Assembly (NCBI RefSeq): GCF_024139115.2
Contig: NC_085140.1
Location: 233,742,371 to 233,806,370, forward strand
DNA length: 64,000 bases
Reading direction: 5' to 3'
Origin: Armigeres subalbatus
Taxonomy: Eukaryota; Arthropoda; Insecta; Diptera; Culicidae
Positions 1-11,732 of this stretch are shown in pieces. Each line of letters starts with the position of its first letter. Positions within the stretch are counted from its first letter, which is position 1. Position numbers and translations under genes: made by a program. Under the pieces are notes generated by a model. The model did not search any database. It saw nothing but the letters and a program-made list of their open reading frames with translations, and was not told where the DNA came from.

Positions 1-255
1 GACGAAGCGTTCGGCTCGCAGAAAATCGAGCTCACGGAAGACCAATTATGTATCGGAGGTTCAGAGGGGCAGGATTCATGCCGCGGCGATTCCGGAGGAC
101 CATTAACGCGAGCGCATGGTCTCGTCAACTATCTCGTGGGAGTTGTCAGTTTTGGAGCGTATAAATGTGGCTCAAAAAACCATCCTGGTGTTTATACCAA
201 TGTGGGGAATTACCTGGATTGGATAGAAGAAACTATAGTGACAAACTCTGCTTAG
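1..255 (+). CDS. CLIP-domain serine protease copy A, last exon (partial)
   Basis: Last 84 codons of a trypsin-like serine protease, cut by the window start. The reading frame begins at base 1 and ends with TAG at 253-255. It contains the nucleophile motif GDSGGP, with Asp six residues before the Ser (trypsin-like S1 pocket), and the usual C-terminal GVYTNVGNYLDWI helix. The sequence is the same as the last exon of copy B (6265-6519), so this is the upstream member of a tandem duplication. A poly(A) signal AATAAA lies at 270-275. The family is a secreted haemolymph protease of immune or clotting cascades; function here is inferred from copy B. Whether the upstream exons are intact cannot be seen. 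Confidence 0.85.
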   Translation, partial: DEAFGSQKIELTEDQLCIGGSEGQDSCRGDSGGPLTRAHGLVNYLVGVVSFGAYKCGSKNHPGVYTNVGNYLDWIEETIVTNSA

Positions 256-1860
256 AGTGCGAATTAACAAATAAATGAGTAATAACCATCCTATTTAGAT
301 TTAATTAATAAAAAAATAATCACATGACAAGAAACTAGTTCAGGACGGCGAGCATTGTGAAGTGGACAATTAAATTAGTTTAGCTGGTTTTTAGACTGCG
401 ATTCTGTAGACTGCGATATTGCATGCTGCGACCCAGCGATGGAGTTGCTCGACTCAGCTCGACGAACTGAACAAATGTTTGTCTATCCGTGTTCATATAT
501 ATGTGCATGTGCACAAATTATAAGAAAATTTGTACACGTTTCGGAAGGTCAAATATTTTCAGTCAATGACGGCGCTGGCCACTTCCTTAGGCTTATATAA
601 GAGGGAATGGATTATTAGTCAGAATATCGTTGCTCCTAGAGACCGAGTATTCGTTTGATAAATAATGTAAAGATGTTGAGACCAGGTGCAGAACGACTTG
701 GCGAGCGTGGGGCGTATCCGAGGATGGAGAGATGCGGCCTCGAACCGTGCATTGTGGCGTCAAATTGTTGATTCAGTGTTATCTGTTTAGATGTTAACTA
801 AATAAATGAAATGAATGTTGAGATATTTGATATAGCATATTATTTTTGAGATGTATGCTAAAATGAATCTTAATGTTGCCCTTTTTGTTTAAATCTAACC
901 TTAATATGTAAACCTAGATTTCTGAGAATGAGTCGACAAAATTTCAAAGCAAGTGTGGGAACAGAACCCTAAATTTTAACTCTCGTGATACCAGTTTTGA
1001 AAATGCGGTGAAAAAATTCTTGATTTGTTTATAATTACATAAATAGTGAGAAACATGACTTAACCTAAAACCCTACCACTCCACCCCCGTTGCTACGCCA
1101 CTGCTGTCATATATCGTTCTATTGTTTGAACAGTTTATGTCCTTATTCCAACTCTTATCTAGTATCACTTGTTTTGCTTATTTTTCATGTGATATAAAGC
1201 CACGGGCTAGTTCACCACAACCACTCTTATCTCTCTAAGTAATATCATTGAGAAATTTCGCACACAATGGGATGTTCTACAAATAAACCATGATAATTAT
1301 CGCGGTGTCCATGAAATGGTAAACATAGCGAAAATGTGAGTTTTCTTTTTTTGATGTACATAGCTCTATTCACAACTACATGTACGTTCACATATAGTTA
1401 TAATCTTGCTATTCTAATTGAATAATCAAAGGGTTGATGGTTTTATGTATCTGACCCTGGGAATCTGACCTGAACTTATTGGTGCTTACTGTATTATTTA
1501 TTATTAGGCAAAAGCAAGAGTGGCCTAAGGTACTAAGATTGGAGTGGCTAAGGTTGTCTTCATTCATTTCGTCCTATAGCTGCATGTTGCATTTTGTTGC
1601 ATCATCCCCGCTACTTTGACGTCGTGAATCTGCAGGAATTTACAGGTTAGGAACCGACTTAACTTTCCGGGATTTGCATGGTCCTGAATCACTCCACCGC
1701 TCTTGTGAACGACAAACGTACTTTTTTCAAAGGTGTTGTACTTTTTACAACGGTGCGAGTCCCAGAAAGTTAATGGGACTCATTGTGTGGTTGCTAAAGA
1801 CTTGCAAACTCGTGCAAACAAAGCTCGTCTCTTCAACTACTGCATCAACAACGTGCGATC
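256..1860. other. 3' flank of protease copy A, no gene seen
   Basis: AT-rich non-coding DNA apart from the LINE remnant at 640-815. A fragment around 447-470 carries CGACTCAGCTCGACGAACTG, which also occurs inside the GCCTTTCTCGTACAC repeat family at 4801, 52452 and 56374, so an eroded copy of that family probably lies here. The same DNA recurs at 6520-8121. Confidence 0.6.
640..815 (+). mobile_element. LINE 3' end remnant (copy 1)
   Basis: A 31-codon open stretch (695-787) closed by TAG at 788-790 reads as the C-terminus of a LINE polyprotein, with the motif RIRGWRDAASNRALWRQIV. It is followed by a short AT-rich tail with AATAAA-like strings. No other reverse-transcriptase sequence is nearby, so this is a 5'-truncated dead insertion. 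The same remnant is in unit copy 2, so it predates the duplication. I cannot name the LINE clade. Confidence 0.5.
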
Positions 1861-3885
1861 CAGGGCTGGTAGCGACCGAAGCCACTCGAAATAGTGACTT
1901 TAGTGACCAAATAGTGACTTCAGTTGCAGAAAAAGTGACCAAATAGTGACTTCCAATTTCAGTTGCAAGTTCGATGAGACGAAATCAAGCGTTTTTAGGT
2001 CAAAGCAGAATAATTTTTCCCTAATTTGTGACGGAAAACATCGTTCACTTACCACTATTTTTTCTTACAACAAACTCAGAATAGATAAGAAAATCGTACA
2101 CGCTAACTCAGTGATACTAAGTAAAATTGTATTGTCCTCTGATTTAATCCCACGGAAATTTTACTCAATATCAGTCTAAAGCAGGACTACTCAAAACTAT
2201 GAGTAGTCTTGCAAGCAAATCATTTTTTAAGCCACTGGAAGTGAACAAAATATGGCTATCACTCATAACACCTAGGTGTTTTTCTTTCCCGAAAATGATT
2301 TCTCGGCAAAAATCTGCGTGTATGAGCACTATTTTCTCTTGAGAATGAGTGAAAAATTACGATCATTAGATTAACTGAACACCTACTTTAGAAATATGCA
2401 GAGAATTGTACGATTTGTCACTGGTGCCACGGAAGTTTTTGGAATTTTTAGTGCGACAGGAATAACAGTATGGATCGTTTTGGTAGAAAACGAAACAAAA
2501 ATTATGAAGATTCATATACAACGAGCCTGGGATTGAACGCTCGACCTCCTGTTTGTAATGAGGACCATGCTCTCTGAACTTTTAATTATTTTTCCTACAA
2601 AAAACGCAGATTTTCCGACTTGCTGTGCGTATTTATGACCTGTTTTTGCTATGAAATTCGACAGCGCATGCAATCTTCAAAATTGGGGAGAATTGATCTC
2701 CTTTCTATGATATCTACTCAATAAATATTTTTTTAGAGCAAACCCTTCATTACATCTGTCCAATTACAAAAAAATGAGAACAAATTATATTTTCTTGAAT
2801 TTTTGAGACAAATTTTTATATGGATGGCTAATGAGGGATCAAGTCTCCTCAAATTGAGGCAACAACTCAAAATCCAAAAATCCTGAAATTGTGGTGGAAT
2901 GTTGGCATTTTTATCAATGAATTTTTATCAATAAAAACATTTTTAGGAGGAACAAAACACAGTAAATAATAGAGTAAATAAGGTTGTCAATCAAAAAAAT
3001 AACTCACCACAAAATGATCATTTGCCTAGAGGAGCTATTATAAAAATACGGTAATACGGTAAAAACAGAATTCCCTGATTTTTCTAGGTTTTTTCCAAGT
3101 GTTTTACATTAATTTCCAGGTAAAAACAAACGTGCCATATATAGATTTAGCAGCAAAATAATCAACTCAAAAAAGTAAATATTGCAAAAGATATGTTTTT
3201 AAAGAATTTTTTGGTGGCCTCACAAAAACAATGTTGTAATTTACTTAAGAAATTTCCCCAGGAGTTTCTTTGCAAGTTTACCCAGAAATTGCTTCAGCCA
3301 TTCAATCAAAATTCCTTCAGGAATCCCATGGAAAAGTCCTTCAGGTATTCCTTTGAAAATTTCTCCATAGATTCCATCGGAAAATCCTCCGGATTTTAAG
3401 AATTTCTTCAGAACTTCCTCCAGGATTTAATTTCTTTGTTAAAACTCAAGGAAACATCTCAAGGAATTGTTCCGGAAATTCCTTTAGAGATGCATTTGGC
3501 GATTCCTTTACATTTTTTTTTATGAATTCCTTTGTTCTTTTGTTTGTTTGTGTTTGTTCAAAAATGTCTTGTAAAAATCCCTCTGAAATTCCTTTATAAA
3601 ATATTTTGCAGATTTCTTTAGATATTCTTCTGATTTTTTTTTAGGAATTTCATTGGAAATTTGGTTAAGTTTTCTTTCGGAAATTTCTTAGAATTTTATT
3701 TTTTTTAAATTCAAACTAATTTAGTATTTTTTAATATATTCCTAAAGAATTTCCGAGAGAATAATTAAAAGAATTTGCAAAGCAATCCCTAATTGATTTC
3801 TCGAATAAATTCCTAGATTTCCACAAGAATATCTTCGGAATTTATCCAGGAATTGTTTTTGAATATGGCAAAACGTTTTTTGCAG
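1861..3885 (+). mobile_element. Truncated copy of 2.7-kb DNA element
   Basis: Begins CAGGGCTGGTAGCG and is followed by repeated AGTGACTTT/AGTGACC strings. It matches 8122-10170 and stops at the duplication joint, so its right end is missing. The complete sister ends at 10858 with the inverse of the same start. CAGGG-type ends suggest a hAT-like element, but no transposase is seen. The part from 3190 to 3880 is rich in AATTCCTTCAGGAA-like degenerate palindromic motifs. A tRNA-like string in reverse orientation lies near 2521-2580. Confidence 0.55.
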
Positions 3886-6519
3886 ACCTGCACAACCTCC
3901 AGCAATCGTATGGGCCGCTGTTTGGCACCTCGAGAGTGTCAACATGTCATAGATATTCTTCGATCGGATCGTAATACACATGAAGACTATCATTTCATAG
4001 ATCACAACAAATGTGGCCAGACTAGCGATAGTCCTCCGAAACCACTGGTTCGTATTTCCTGAATGATGTTCAGTAGATTATCTAAAAACCAAATTGAATT
4101 GGTTGACCCTTTCTCCTTCCAACGTTTGTTTTCCAAAATTTCATATAGGAAGAATTACCTGTTATGACAACTTTAAAACCAAAGTTATTTGGCATTACCC
4201 AAAAATAGTGGAAAGTTGGAGGAAAGGAAGCAGTATAAAACATTTCAAATAAATTTTGGTACTTCAAGGTTTGTTGTCCGGTTATTCAAAATGTGGCAGG
4301 ATGTGGAGTTCCCAAACTAGCAAATCGTATTTTTGGAGGTGAAGAGACTGGTGTCGGTATGTTTCCATGGGCCGGAGTCATTCAGTACCGTGTCAGTAAA
4401 AGAAGGTTTTCCATATACTGTGGAGCTGCGCTAGTGCATCATCGCTGGGCATTAACAGCGGCACATTGCATCATCAGCATTCCGAGGAGCTGGTCAATGT
4501 AAGCTCAAACGGGTAACTATTTTATGATGTTGCGGCATTGGGTTAATAGGATAGTTATGGTAAAAGAGAACCGTGAGGATAAGAAAATAAAAATCACAGA
4601 AATATTCAAACTTTATTACAGCCCGGATCAGAAAAACAGCTGCGTGAATACCTAAAATGCTATCCTATAATTTTAGACATGATATCTATCGAATCATGAT
4701 TGCCATCTAAAATATGACTAAAGATTAACATCTCTACATAATTAAAAATAATTGGATCTATTTTGATATTGTTGATTTAAAATCTCCAATATTTTGAGCA
4801 TTTTGCCTTTCTCGTACACCAAGGTGTAACGAAAAGGCTATACATATATTCACTTCCAAGACGATTTTGTGATAGAAGGCCCGGAGACCCATAGTGTTAT
4901 ATACCAATCGACTCAGCTCGACGAATTGAGATGATGTCTGACTGTGTGTATGTGTGTGTGTGTGTGTGTGCGCAAAATAAAACTCACTCATCTTTTAGGC
5001 ACTTATTTTGATCCGATATGTTGCATTCGACGGGGAATCCTGTCCCATTGTTTCCTATTGAAAATTGGCCAGATCGGACTATGGTATCAAAAGTTATGGC
5101 CAAAATACGATTTATATACAAAAACATGATAAGAAATTCTCACTCATTTTTTTAGTATATCTGATGTACGAGAAAGGCACAAACACCGCTAGGTTGATCA
5201 ATCAGGTTTTTTTTCTAAAGTATTGGGGCTCCCTTAGCCGTGCGGTTAGACGCGCGGCTACAAAGAAAAAGACCATGCTGAGGGTGGATGGGTTCGATTC
5301 TCGGTGCCGGTCTAAGCAAGTGCCGAACACCATACAATAACGGACCTATCCTAAAACGACACTTACAGGGGTCCTTCCATCATCTTGTGTGATACAAAAG
5401 GAAGCTTTTTAGATAATCTTTTACCTACAAGGAACACCCGATCCTCATATTGTAGGCATTTTTTTCTTTCAATAATTGAGATTGAAAAAAAATGTGTCAA
5501 GATTTTCTTGCTTCATCTTATTTCAGAAGGTTTGATTCAACAACATTCAAGTCGATCGAACGCATCCTTATTATGTGGAGATGGTCAATATTAGCAAATG
5601 TTTTAAATTACTATTATGCTTAGTTATTGTTCGATCAAAACATGATGGTCATTTCCGGTGCAGAGCTCTTCTGTCTACAGCATAGCTAATGCAGTGCCCA
5701 TCTTTTATACGGTAGTTTTTACGGTATACAAGAAGCTGTTCCTCAGATCCAGACATTGAGATTTTTTATGTGCCTGAGAGATATGAATAAGGTTCATGGA
5801 CATTAGAAAACAAGATACTTTGATTTCAGACACCGTGTAAGATTCAACGAATGGGATACTACAAGGAAAGCCAATTGCACCATCAAAAACGATATTCAAA
5901 TATGTAGAGCGGAATACGAAATAGAGGACTCATTCTCCCATCCATTGTATCTGGTCAACAATCCGAACATGAGGCACGACATCGGATTGCTGAAAACTAA
6001 ACTGAATGTCCTAATAAACGACTATGTGATCCCTATCTGTTTGCCATTCAGCGAAATCATTAGACAACTGCCCATTGCTCAGGAAGAGTTCGTCGTCACT
6101 GGTTGGGGACAAACTGATCAAGGTATAATAAAAATAACATTAAAAATCACTTTCTTCTTATACTGACAGTAAGTCTCAATTCAAATTTTACAACTCATTA
6201 CATTTTAGGAACACCCGGCATACAAAGACACGTGGTGCTGATTGGACAGAATAAAAGTATCTGTGACGAAGCGTTCGGCTCGCAGAAAATCGAGCTCACG
6301 GAAGACCAATTATGTATCGGAGGTTCAGAGGGGCAGGATTCATGCCGCGGCGATTCCGGAGGACCATTAACGCGAGCGCATGGTCTCGTCAACTATCTCG
6401 TGGGAGTTGTCAGTTTTGGAGCGTATAAATGTGGCTCAAAAAACCATCCTGGTGTTTATACCAATGTGGGGAATTACCTGGATTGGATAGAAGAAACTAT
6501 AGTGACAAACTCTGCTTAG
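3886..6519 (+). CDS. CLIP-domain trypsin-like serine protease copy B (5'-incomplete)
   Basis: Four exons by GT-AG signals with matching phases: 3886-4047, 4269-4498, 5830-6122, 6209-6519 (stop 6517-6519), giving 331 residues. Residues 1-58 form a CLIP domain with six Cys (2, 12, 18, 43, 56, 57) ending VCCP. Activation is at Arg74-Ile75 (NRIFGG), an Arg site as in CLIPB proteases. The triad is His120 (TAAHC), Asp181 (HDIGLL) and Ser278 (GDSGGP), with Asp272 giving trypsin-like specificity. Such proteins are secreted zymogens of melanisation or Toll-type cascades. No signal peptide is present: sequence upstream of 3886 is TE DNA brought in by the duplication, so the original 5' exons are lost. 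It may be a pseudogene or need a new promoter. Intron 3 (4499-5829) holds two repeats. AATAAA is at 6534-6539. Confidence 0.87.
4801..5208. mobile_element. High-copy GCCTTTCTCGTACAC interspersed repeat
   Basis: Starts TTTTGCCTTTCTCGTACACC and ends near CACCGCTAGGTTGATCAATC. It contains GGCCCGGAGACCCATAGTG, CGACTCAGCTCGACGAATTG, and a (TG)n tract at 4943-4971. The same body occurs at 52452 and 56374, a diverged copy is at 16448-17278, and the matching right end is at 62287-62325. It has no ORF. It lies in intron 3 of protease copy B. I recognise it as an abundant Aedes-type repeat but cannot assign its class. Confidence 0.7.
5225..5335 (+). mobile_element. tRNA-derived SINE head (Feilai-related)
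   Basis: Reads like a tRNA gene: A-box-like TAGCCGTGCGG near the start and B-box GGGTTCGATTC about 50 bases on, with a body close to the Feilai SINE at 45935 (shared GACGCGCGGCTACAAAG and GACCATGCTGAGGGTGG). After the tRNA-like head the sequence leaves the Feilai pattern, so this is either a different subfamily or a truncated chimera. It sits in intron 3 of the protease gene. Confidence 0.7.
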
Positions 6520-9500
6520 AGTGCGAATTAACAAATAAATGAGTAATAACCATCTTATTTAGATTTAATTAATAAAAAATAATCACACGACAAGAAACTA
6601 GTTCAGGACGGCGAGCATTGTGAAGTGGACAATTAAATTAGTTTAGCTGGTTTTTAGACTGCGATTCTGTAGACTGCGATATTGCATGCTGCGACCCAGC
6701 GATGGAGTTGCTTGACTCAGCTCGACGAACTGCACAAATGTTTGTCCATCCGTGTTCATATGTGTGTGCATGTGCCCAAATTATAAGAAAATTTGTACAC
6801 GTTTCGGAAGGTCAAATATTTTCAGTCAATGACGGCGCTGGCCACTTTCTTAGGCTCATATAAGAGGGAATGGATTATTAGTCAGAATATCGTTGCTCCT
6901 AGAGACCGAGTATTCGTTTGATAAATAATGTAAAGATGTTGAGACCAGGTGCAGAACGACTTGGCGAGCGTGGGGCGTATCCGAGGATGGAGAGATGCGG
7001 CCTCGAACCGTGCATTGTGGCGTCAAATTGTTGATTCAGTGTTATCTGTTTAGATGTTAACTAAATAAATGAAATGAATGTTGAGATATTTGATATAGCA
7101 TATTATTTTTGAGATGTATGCTAAAATGAATCTTAATGTTGCCCTTTTTGTTTAAATCTAACCTTAATATGTAAACCTAGATTTCTGAGAATGAGTCGAC
7201 AAAATTTCAAAGCAAGTGTGGGAACAGAACCCTAAATTTTAACTCTCGTGATACCAGTTTTGAAAATGCGGTGAAAAAATTCTTGATTTGTTTATAATTA
7301 CATAAATAGTGAGAAACATGACTTAACCTAAAACCCTACCACTCCACCCCCGTTGCTACGCCACTGCTGTCATATATCGTTCTATTGTTTGAACAGTTTA
7401 TGTCCTTATTCCAACTCTTATCTAGTATCACTTGTTTTGCTTATTTTTCATGTGATATAAAGCCACGGGCTAGTTCACCACAACCACTCTTATCTCTCTA
7501 AGTAATATCATTGAGAAATTTCGCACACAATGGGATGTTCTACAAATAAACCATGATAATTATCGCGGTGTCCATGAAATGGTAAACATAGCGAAAATGT
7601 GAGTTTTCTTTTTGATGTACATAGCTCTATTCACAACTACATGTACGTTCACATATAGTTATAATCTTGCTATTCTAATTGAATAATCAAAGGGTTGATG
7701 GTTTTATGTATCTGACCCTGGGAATCTGACCTGAACTTATTGGTGCTTACTGTATTATTTATTATTAGGCAAAAGCAAGAGTGGCCTAAGGTACTAAGAT
7801 TGGAGTGGCTAAGGTTGTCTTCATTCATTTCGTCCTATAGCTGCATGTTGCATTTTGTTGCATCATCCCCGCTACTTTGACGTCGTGAATCTGCAGGAAT
7901 TTACAGGTTAGGAACCGACTTAACTTTCCGGGATTTGCATGGTCCTGAATCACTCCACCGCTCTTGTGAACGACAAACGTACTTTTTTCAAAGGTGTTGT
8001 ACTTTTTACAACGGTGCGAGTCCCAGAAAGTTAATGGGACTCATTGTGTGGTTGCTAAAGACTTGCAAACTCGTGCAAACAAAGCTCGTCTCTTCAACTA
8101 CTGCATCAACAACGTGCGATCCAGGGCTGGTAGCGACCGAAGCCACTCGAAATAGTGACTTAAGTGACCAAAGCTGACGAAAAAAGGGACCAAATAGTGA
8201 CTTTCAGTTGCAGAAAAAGTGACCAAATAGTGACTTCCAATTTCAGTTGCAAGTTCGATGAGACGAAATCAAGCGTTATTGGGTCAAAGGAGAATAATTT
8301 TTCCCTAATTTGTGGCGGAAAACATCGTTCACTTACCACTATTTTCTCTTACAACAAACTCAGAATAGAAAAGAAAATCGTACTCGCTAACTTTTATCTA
8401 CTCAGTGATACTTAGTAAAATTGTATTGCCCTCTGATTTAATCCCACGGAAATTTTACTCAATATCAGTCTAAAGCAGGACTACTCAAAACTATGAGTAG
8501 TCTTGCAAGCAAATCATTTTTTAAGCCACTGGAAGTGAACGAAATATGGCTATCACTCATAACACCTGTTTTTCTTTCCCGAAAATGATTTCTCGGCGAA
8601 AATCTGCGTGAATGAGCACTCTTTTCTCTTGAGAATGAGTGAAAATTACGATCATTGGATTAACTGAACACCTACTTTAGAAATATGCAGAGAATTCTAC
8701 GATTTGTCACTGGTGCCACGGATGTTTTTGGAATTTTTAGTGCGACAGGAATAACAGTATGGATCGTTTTGGTAGAAAACGAAACAAAAATTATGAAGAT
8801 TCATATACAACGAGCCTGGGATTGAACGCTCGACCTCCTGCTTGTAATGGGGAACATGCTCTCTGAACTTTTAATTATTTTTCCTACAAAAAAACGCAGA
8901 TTTTCCGACTTGCTGTGCGTATTCATGACCTATTTTTGCTATGGAATTCGACAGCGCATGCGATCTTCAAAATTGGGGAGATTTGATCTCCTTTCTATGA
9001 TATCTATTCAATAAATATTTTTTTTAGAGCAAACCCTTCATTACATCTGTCCAATTACAAAAAATTGAGAACAAATTATATTTTCTTGAATTTTTGAGAC
9101 AAATTTTTATATGGATGGCTATAATGAGGGATCAAGTCTCCTCAAATTGAGGCAACAACTCAAAATCCAAAAATCCTGAAATTGTGGTGGAATGTTGGCA
9201 TTTTTATCAATGAATTTTTATCAATAAAAACATCTTTAGGAGGAACAAAACACAGTAAATAATAGAGTAAATAAAGTTGTCAATCAAAAAAATAACTCAC
9301 CACAAAATGATCATTTGCCTAGAGGAGCTATTATAAAAATACGGTAATACGGTAAAAACAAAATTCCCTGCTTTTTCCAGGTTTTTTCCAAGTGTTTTAC
9401 ATTAATTTCCAGGTAAAAACAAACGTGCCATATATAGATTTAGCAGCAAAATAATCAACTCAAAAGTAAATGTTGCAAAAGATATGTTTTTAAAGAATTT

Positions 9501-10170
9501 TTTGGTGGCCTCACAAAAACAATGTTGTAATTTACTTAAGAAATTTCTCCAGGAGTTTCTTTGCAAGTTTACCCAGAAATTGCTTCAGCCATTCAATCTA
9601 AATTCCTTCAGGAATCCCATAGAAAATTCCTCCAGGTATTCCTTTGAAAATTTCTCCATAGATTCCATCGGAAAATCCTCCGGATTTTAAGAATTGCTTC
9701 AGAACTTCCTCCAGAATTTAATTTCTTTGTTAAAACTCAAGAAAACATCTCAAGGAATTGTTCCGGAAATTCCTTTAGAGATGCATTTGGCGATTCCTTT
9801 ACATTTTTTTTATGAATTCCTTTGTTCTTTTGTTTGTTTGTGTTTGTTCAAAAATGTCTTGTAAAAATCCCTTTATAAAATACTTTGCAGATTTCTTTAG
9901 ATATTCTTCTGAATTTTTTTTTTAGGAATTTCATTGAAAATTTGGTTAAGTTTTGTTTCGGAAATTCCTTAGAATTTTATTTTTTTTTTGAAAAATCCTA
10001 ACTAATTTAGTATTTTTTAATATATTCCTAAAGAATTTCCGAGAGAATACTCAAAAGAATTTGCAAAGCAATCCCTAATTGATTTCTCGAATAAATTCCT
10101 AGATTTCAACAAGAATATCTTCGGAAATTATCCAGGAATTCTTTTGAAGATGGCAAAACGTTTTTTGCAG
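6265..10170. repeat. Tandem duplication, unit copy 2 (3' part)
   Basis: Second copy of the block described at 1-3885. The whole repeat unit in this copy runs 3886-10170. Differences from copy 1 are a few indels and substitutions, for example an altered AGTGACC cluster at 8156-8200. The low divergence in non-coding DNA argues for a recent event. After 10170 the sequence continues into the rest of the 2.7-kb element. Confidence 0.9.
6900..7080 (+). mobile_element. LINE 3' end remnant (copy 2)
   Basis: Same 31-codon LINE C-terminal remnant as at 640-815, open 6958-7050 with TAG at 7051-7053. It was carried along by the duplication. Confidence 0.5.
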
Positions 10171-10858
10171 AACAACGATCTATTAACGTTCACTACATTT
10201 TCAATAGATTTGATTGGTATATTTATTCAAATATTTTTAAGGATTTTTTTCATCTTATGAGAGAATTTCACTCATTATCACCGGGTATTAAAATTTCCCT
10301 GATTATGTCAAGAATTCCCTGATAATTCCAGGTATTTTCCAGGTGGGGAGGAATTCCCTAATAATTCCAGGTTTTTGCAGCTAGTAGACACCTTGATACT
10401 ACTTTCGTTCTTGGTTGGAGAAGCATGCCTTCCAAGGGGTCAAATCTCACCACCTTCCCCTACTGTATAAATATTGAGTTGAGAAAAAACTTGAAATCGA
10501 CAGTTCACCTGGTTGCATGACTGTATAACCGATTTATAAATTGTGACGTAAAACACCTTCAATTAGCTACTGGTGAAATGCCAATAAGAGCAGCGAGTTA
10601 AATGGCTGGCGAAGTTTCAGAACGATCATTTTTCCAAGATCTGTAATTTCATTTCTGCCATGAACAAAGCATCATCAGATGGATACCTAAAGCTTTATAA
10701 AAAAAATCTTGGTTTCAATAGTTTCAAAATAGTTGAAAATAGTGACTTTTTGCGCGAAAAAGTGACTTTAGTGACTTGAGGTCGAAAAAAGAGACTTTTT
10801 AGTGACTAGCCCGAAAAAAGTGACTAAGTCACTAAAAAGTGACCCGCTACCAGGCCTG
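8122..10858 (+). mobile_element. 2.7-kb non-autonomous DNA element, complete
   Basis: Starts CAGGGCTGGTAGCG and ends CGCTACCAGGCCTG, inverse near-copies of each other. Both ends carry clusters of AGTGACTTT motifs just inside the termini. It has no recognisable transposase. Flanks share CGAT (GTGCGAT before, CGATACC after), which may be part of a target duplication, but the exact border is uncertain by 1-3 bases. CAGGG-type ends suggest a hAT-like family. The left part was copied into unit copy 1 (1861-3885), so the break that created the duplication lies inside this element. Confidence 0.55.
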
Positions 10859-11477
10859 CGATACCCATAAGAAAAGGGTCACCCGACAATGAGAAAGCAA
10901 CATTCTATGCATAGCTTGAATAGACGTTCTACCAGATTTGAGAATAACTCAAAATCTTAAAACTCATGGACGGTTTGAATCACGCCTGAGAACCTTCGAA
11001 AAATGTTTGCGTTTTCACTCCAAGAGGTTTCCGTTGATCGTAAGCAAAGTGACACATTGCGTCAAAATATAACCCAAAGGATGCAGAAAAACTTTGTCGG
11101 AGAAGGTACGTTGTTGGAATTTCTTATAAAAACAGGTTATAACCAATAATTATTTAACTGACAATAATTTCAAAATTATTTATCTTATCGGGCGGGGAAG
11201 CTCCTTGGGGTAATTCAAGATCATTTCTCAAAGTAAAAATCCGGATAAGAAGGAATAACGGTTTTACCCTCCAACCACCATAGGTAGCACGGTAGTACGG
11301 GTATGAATGATAGTGACAACATGTGTTTTTACTTTTTTTGAGTCGTATCAACTGATAAATTTGAGCAATACCGGGTACACATGGTTAGTAATGTACATCA
11401 AAAAAAATATGTACAAATACAAATAAAAACACGTGGTTCAACAACACAATTATCAAAAAAAAAAATGATTTACTTAC
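10859..11477. other. Non-coding stretch downstream of GPCPD1-like exon
   Basis: No ORF, RNA gene or repeat family recognised. By position it would be the first intron of the minus-strand CBM20 gene, whose donor is at 11477-11476. Confidence 0.5.
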
Positions 11478-11732
11478 CATCTTCCAACTGCATCTGGACA
11501 CAATGTTCCGATTCCCAATTGCCAAGAGCTTCGCAGTTTCCCGTAACGGCTATTGTTTCATCCTTCAACAGCTCGTAGGTGACCAACACTCGAAACTTAT
11601 GACGTCGATCACCAGGAGGTTTTTGGGGTTTAGTCTTTTTAGATGCAACCCCGGACGATGAAGCTAAGCTGCTGGCCGATCCGTTTTTTTCGTCGAGAAA
11701 CCACCACCGCTGCATGATGCTGTTATATGTGC
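11478..11732 (-). CDS. GPCPD1-like glycerophosphodiesterase, first coding exon (CBM20 domain)
   Basis: Minus strand. An acceptor (TTCTGTTACAG) ends at 11733; 11732-11716 would be 5' UTR and ATG is at 11715-11713. The exon ends at 11478 before GTAAGT, after 79 codons plus one base. After a basic Ser/Lys-rich stretch, residues about 40-81 read FRVLVTYELLKDETIAVTGN followed by CEALGNW, the start of a CBM20 starch-binding fold. In animals this N-terminal layout is typical of GPCPD1-type enzymes, which split glycerophosphocholine in the cytosol; laforin-like proteins are an alternative. No further exon is seen to the left in this window, so either a very long intron spans the protease locus or the gene is broken. 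Confidence 0.65.

Larger units (their letters stand above)
1..3885. repeat. Tandem duplication, unit copy 1 (3' part)
   Basis: Bases 1-3885 match 6265-10170 nearly throughout, with scattered substitutions and small indels, including coding, 3' flank and TE sequence. The match stops abruptly after the shared string TTTTTTGCAG. Copy 1 then runs into the CLIP exon, while copy 2 runs into unrelated sequence. This is the layout of a direct tandem duplication with a unit of about 6.28 kb, whose new joint is at 3885/3886. Confidence 0.9.

Noticed and set aside
1674..2179. ORFs of 90 and 77 codons in unit copy 1, repeated at 7935-8415
   Set aside because: They cross from 3' flank into the terminal repeats of the 2.7-kb element and have no motif; frames differ between the two unit copies.
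2521..2580. Possible tRNA gene on the minus strand (also 8815-8875)
   Set aside because: Only a B-box-like word (GCGTTCAATCCC) is present; no convincing A-box or paired stems, and it is part of a TE.
3742..4005. 87-codon minus ORF over the CLIP exon
   Set aside because: The plus strand reads a CLIP domain with six ordered Cys and matched splice phases, which explains the sequence.
4758..4991. ORFs with THTHTHTH or CVCVCVC strings (also at 52428, 52585, 56370, 56509)
   Set aside because: They are translations of (TG)n microsatellites inside the interspersed repeat.
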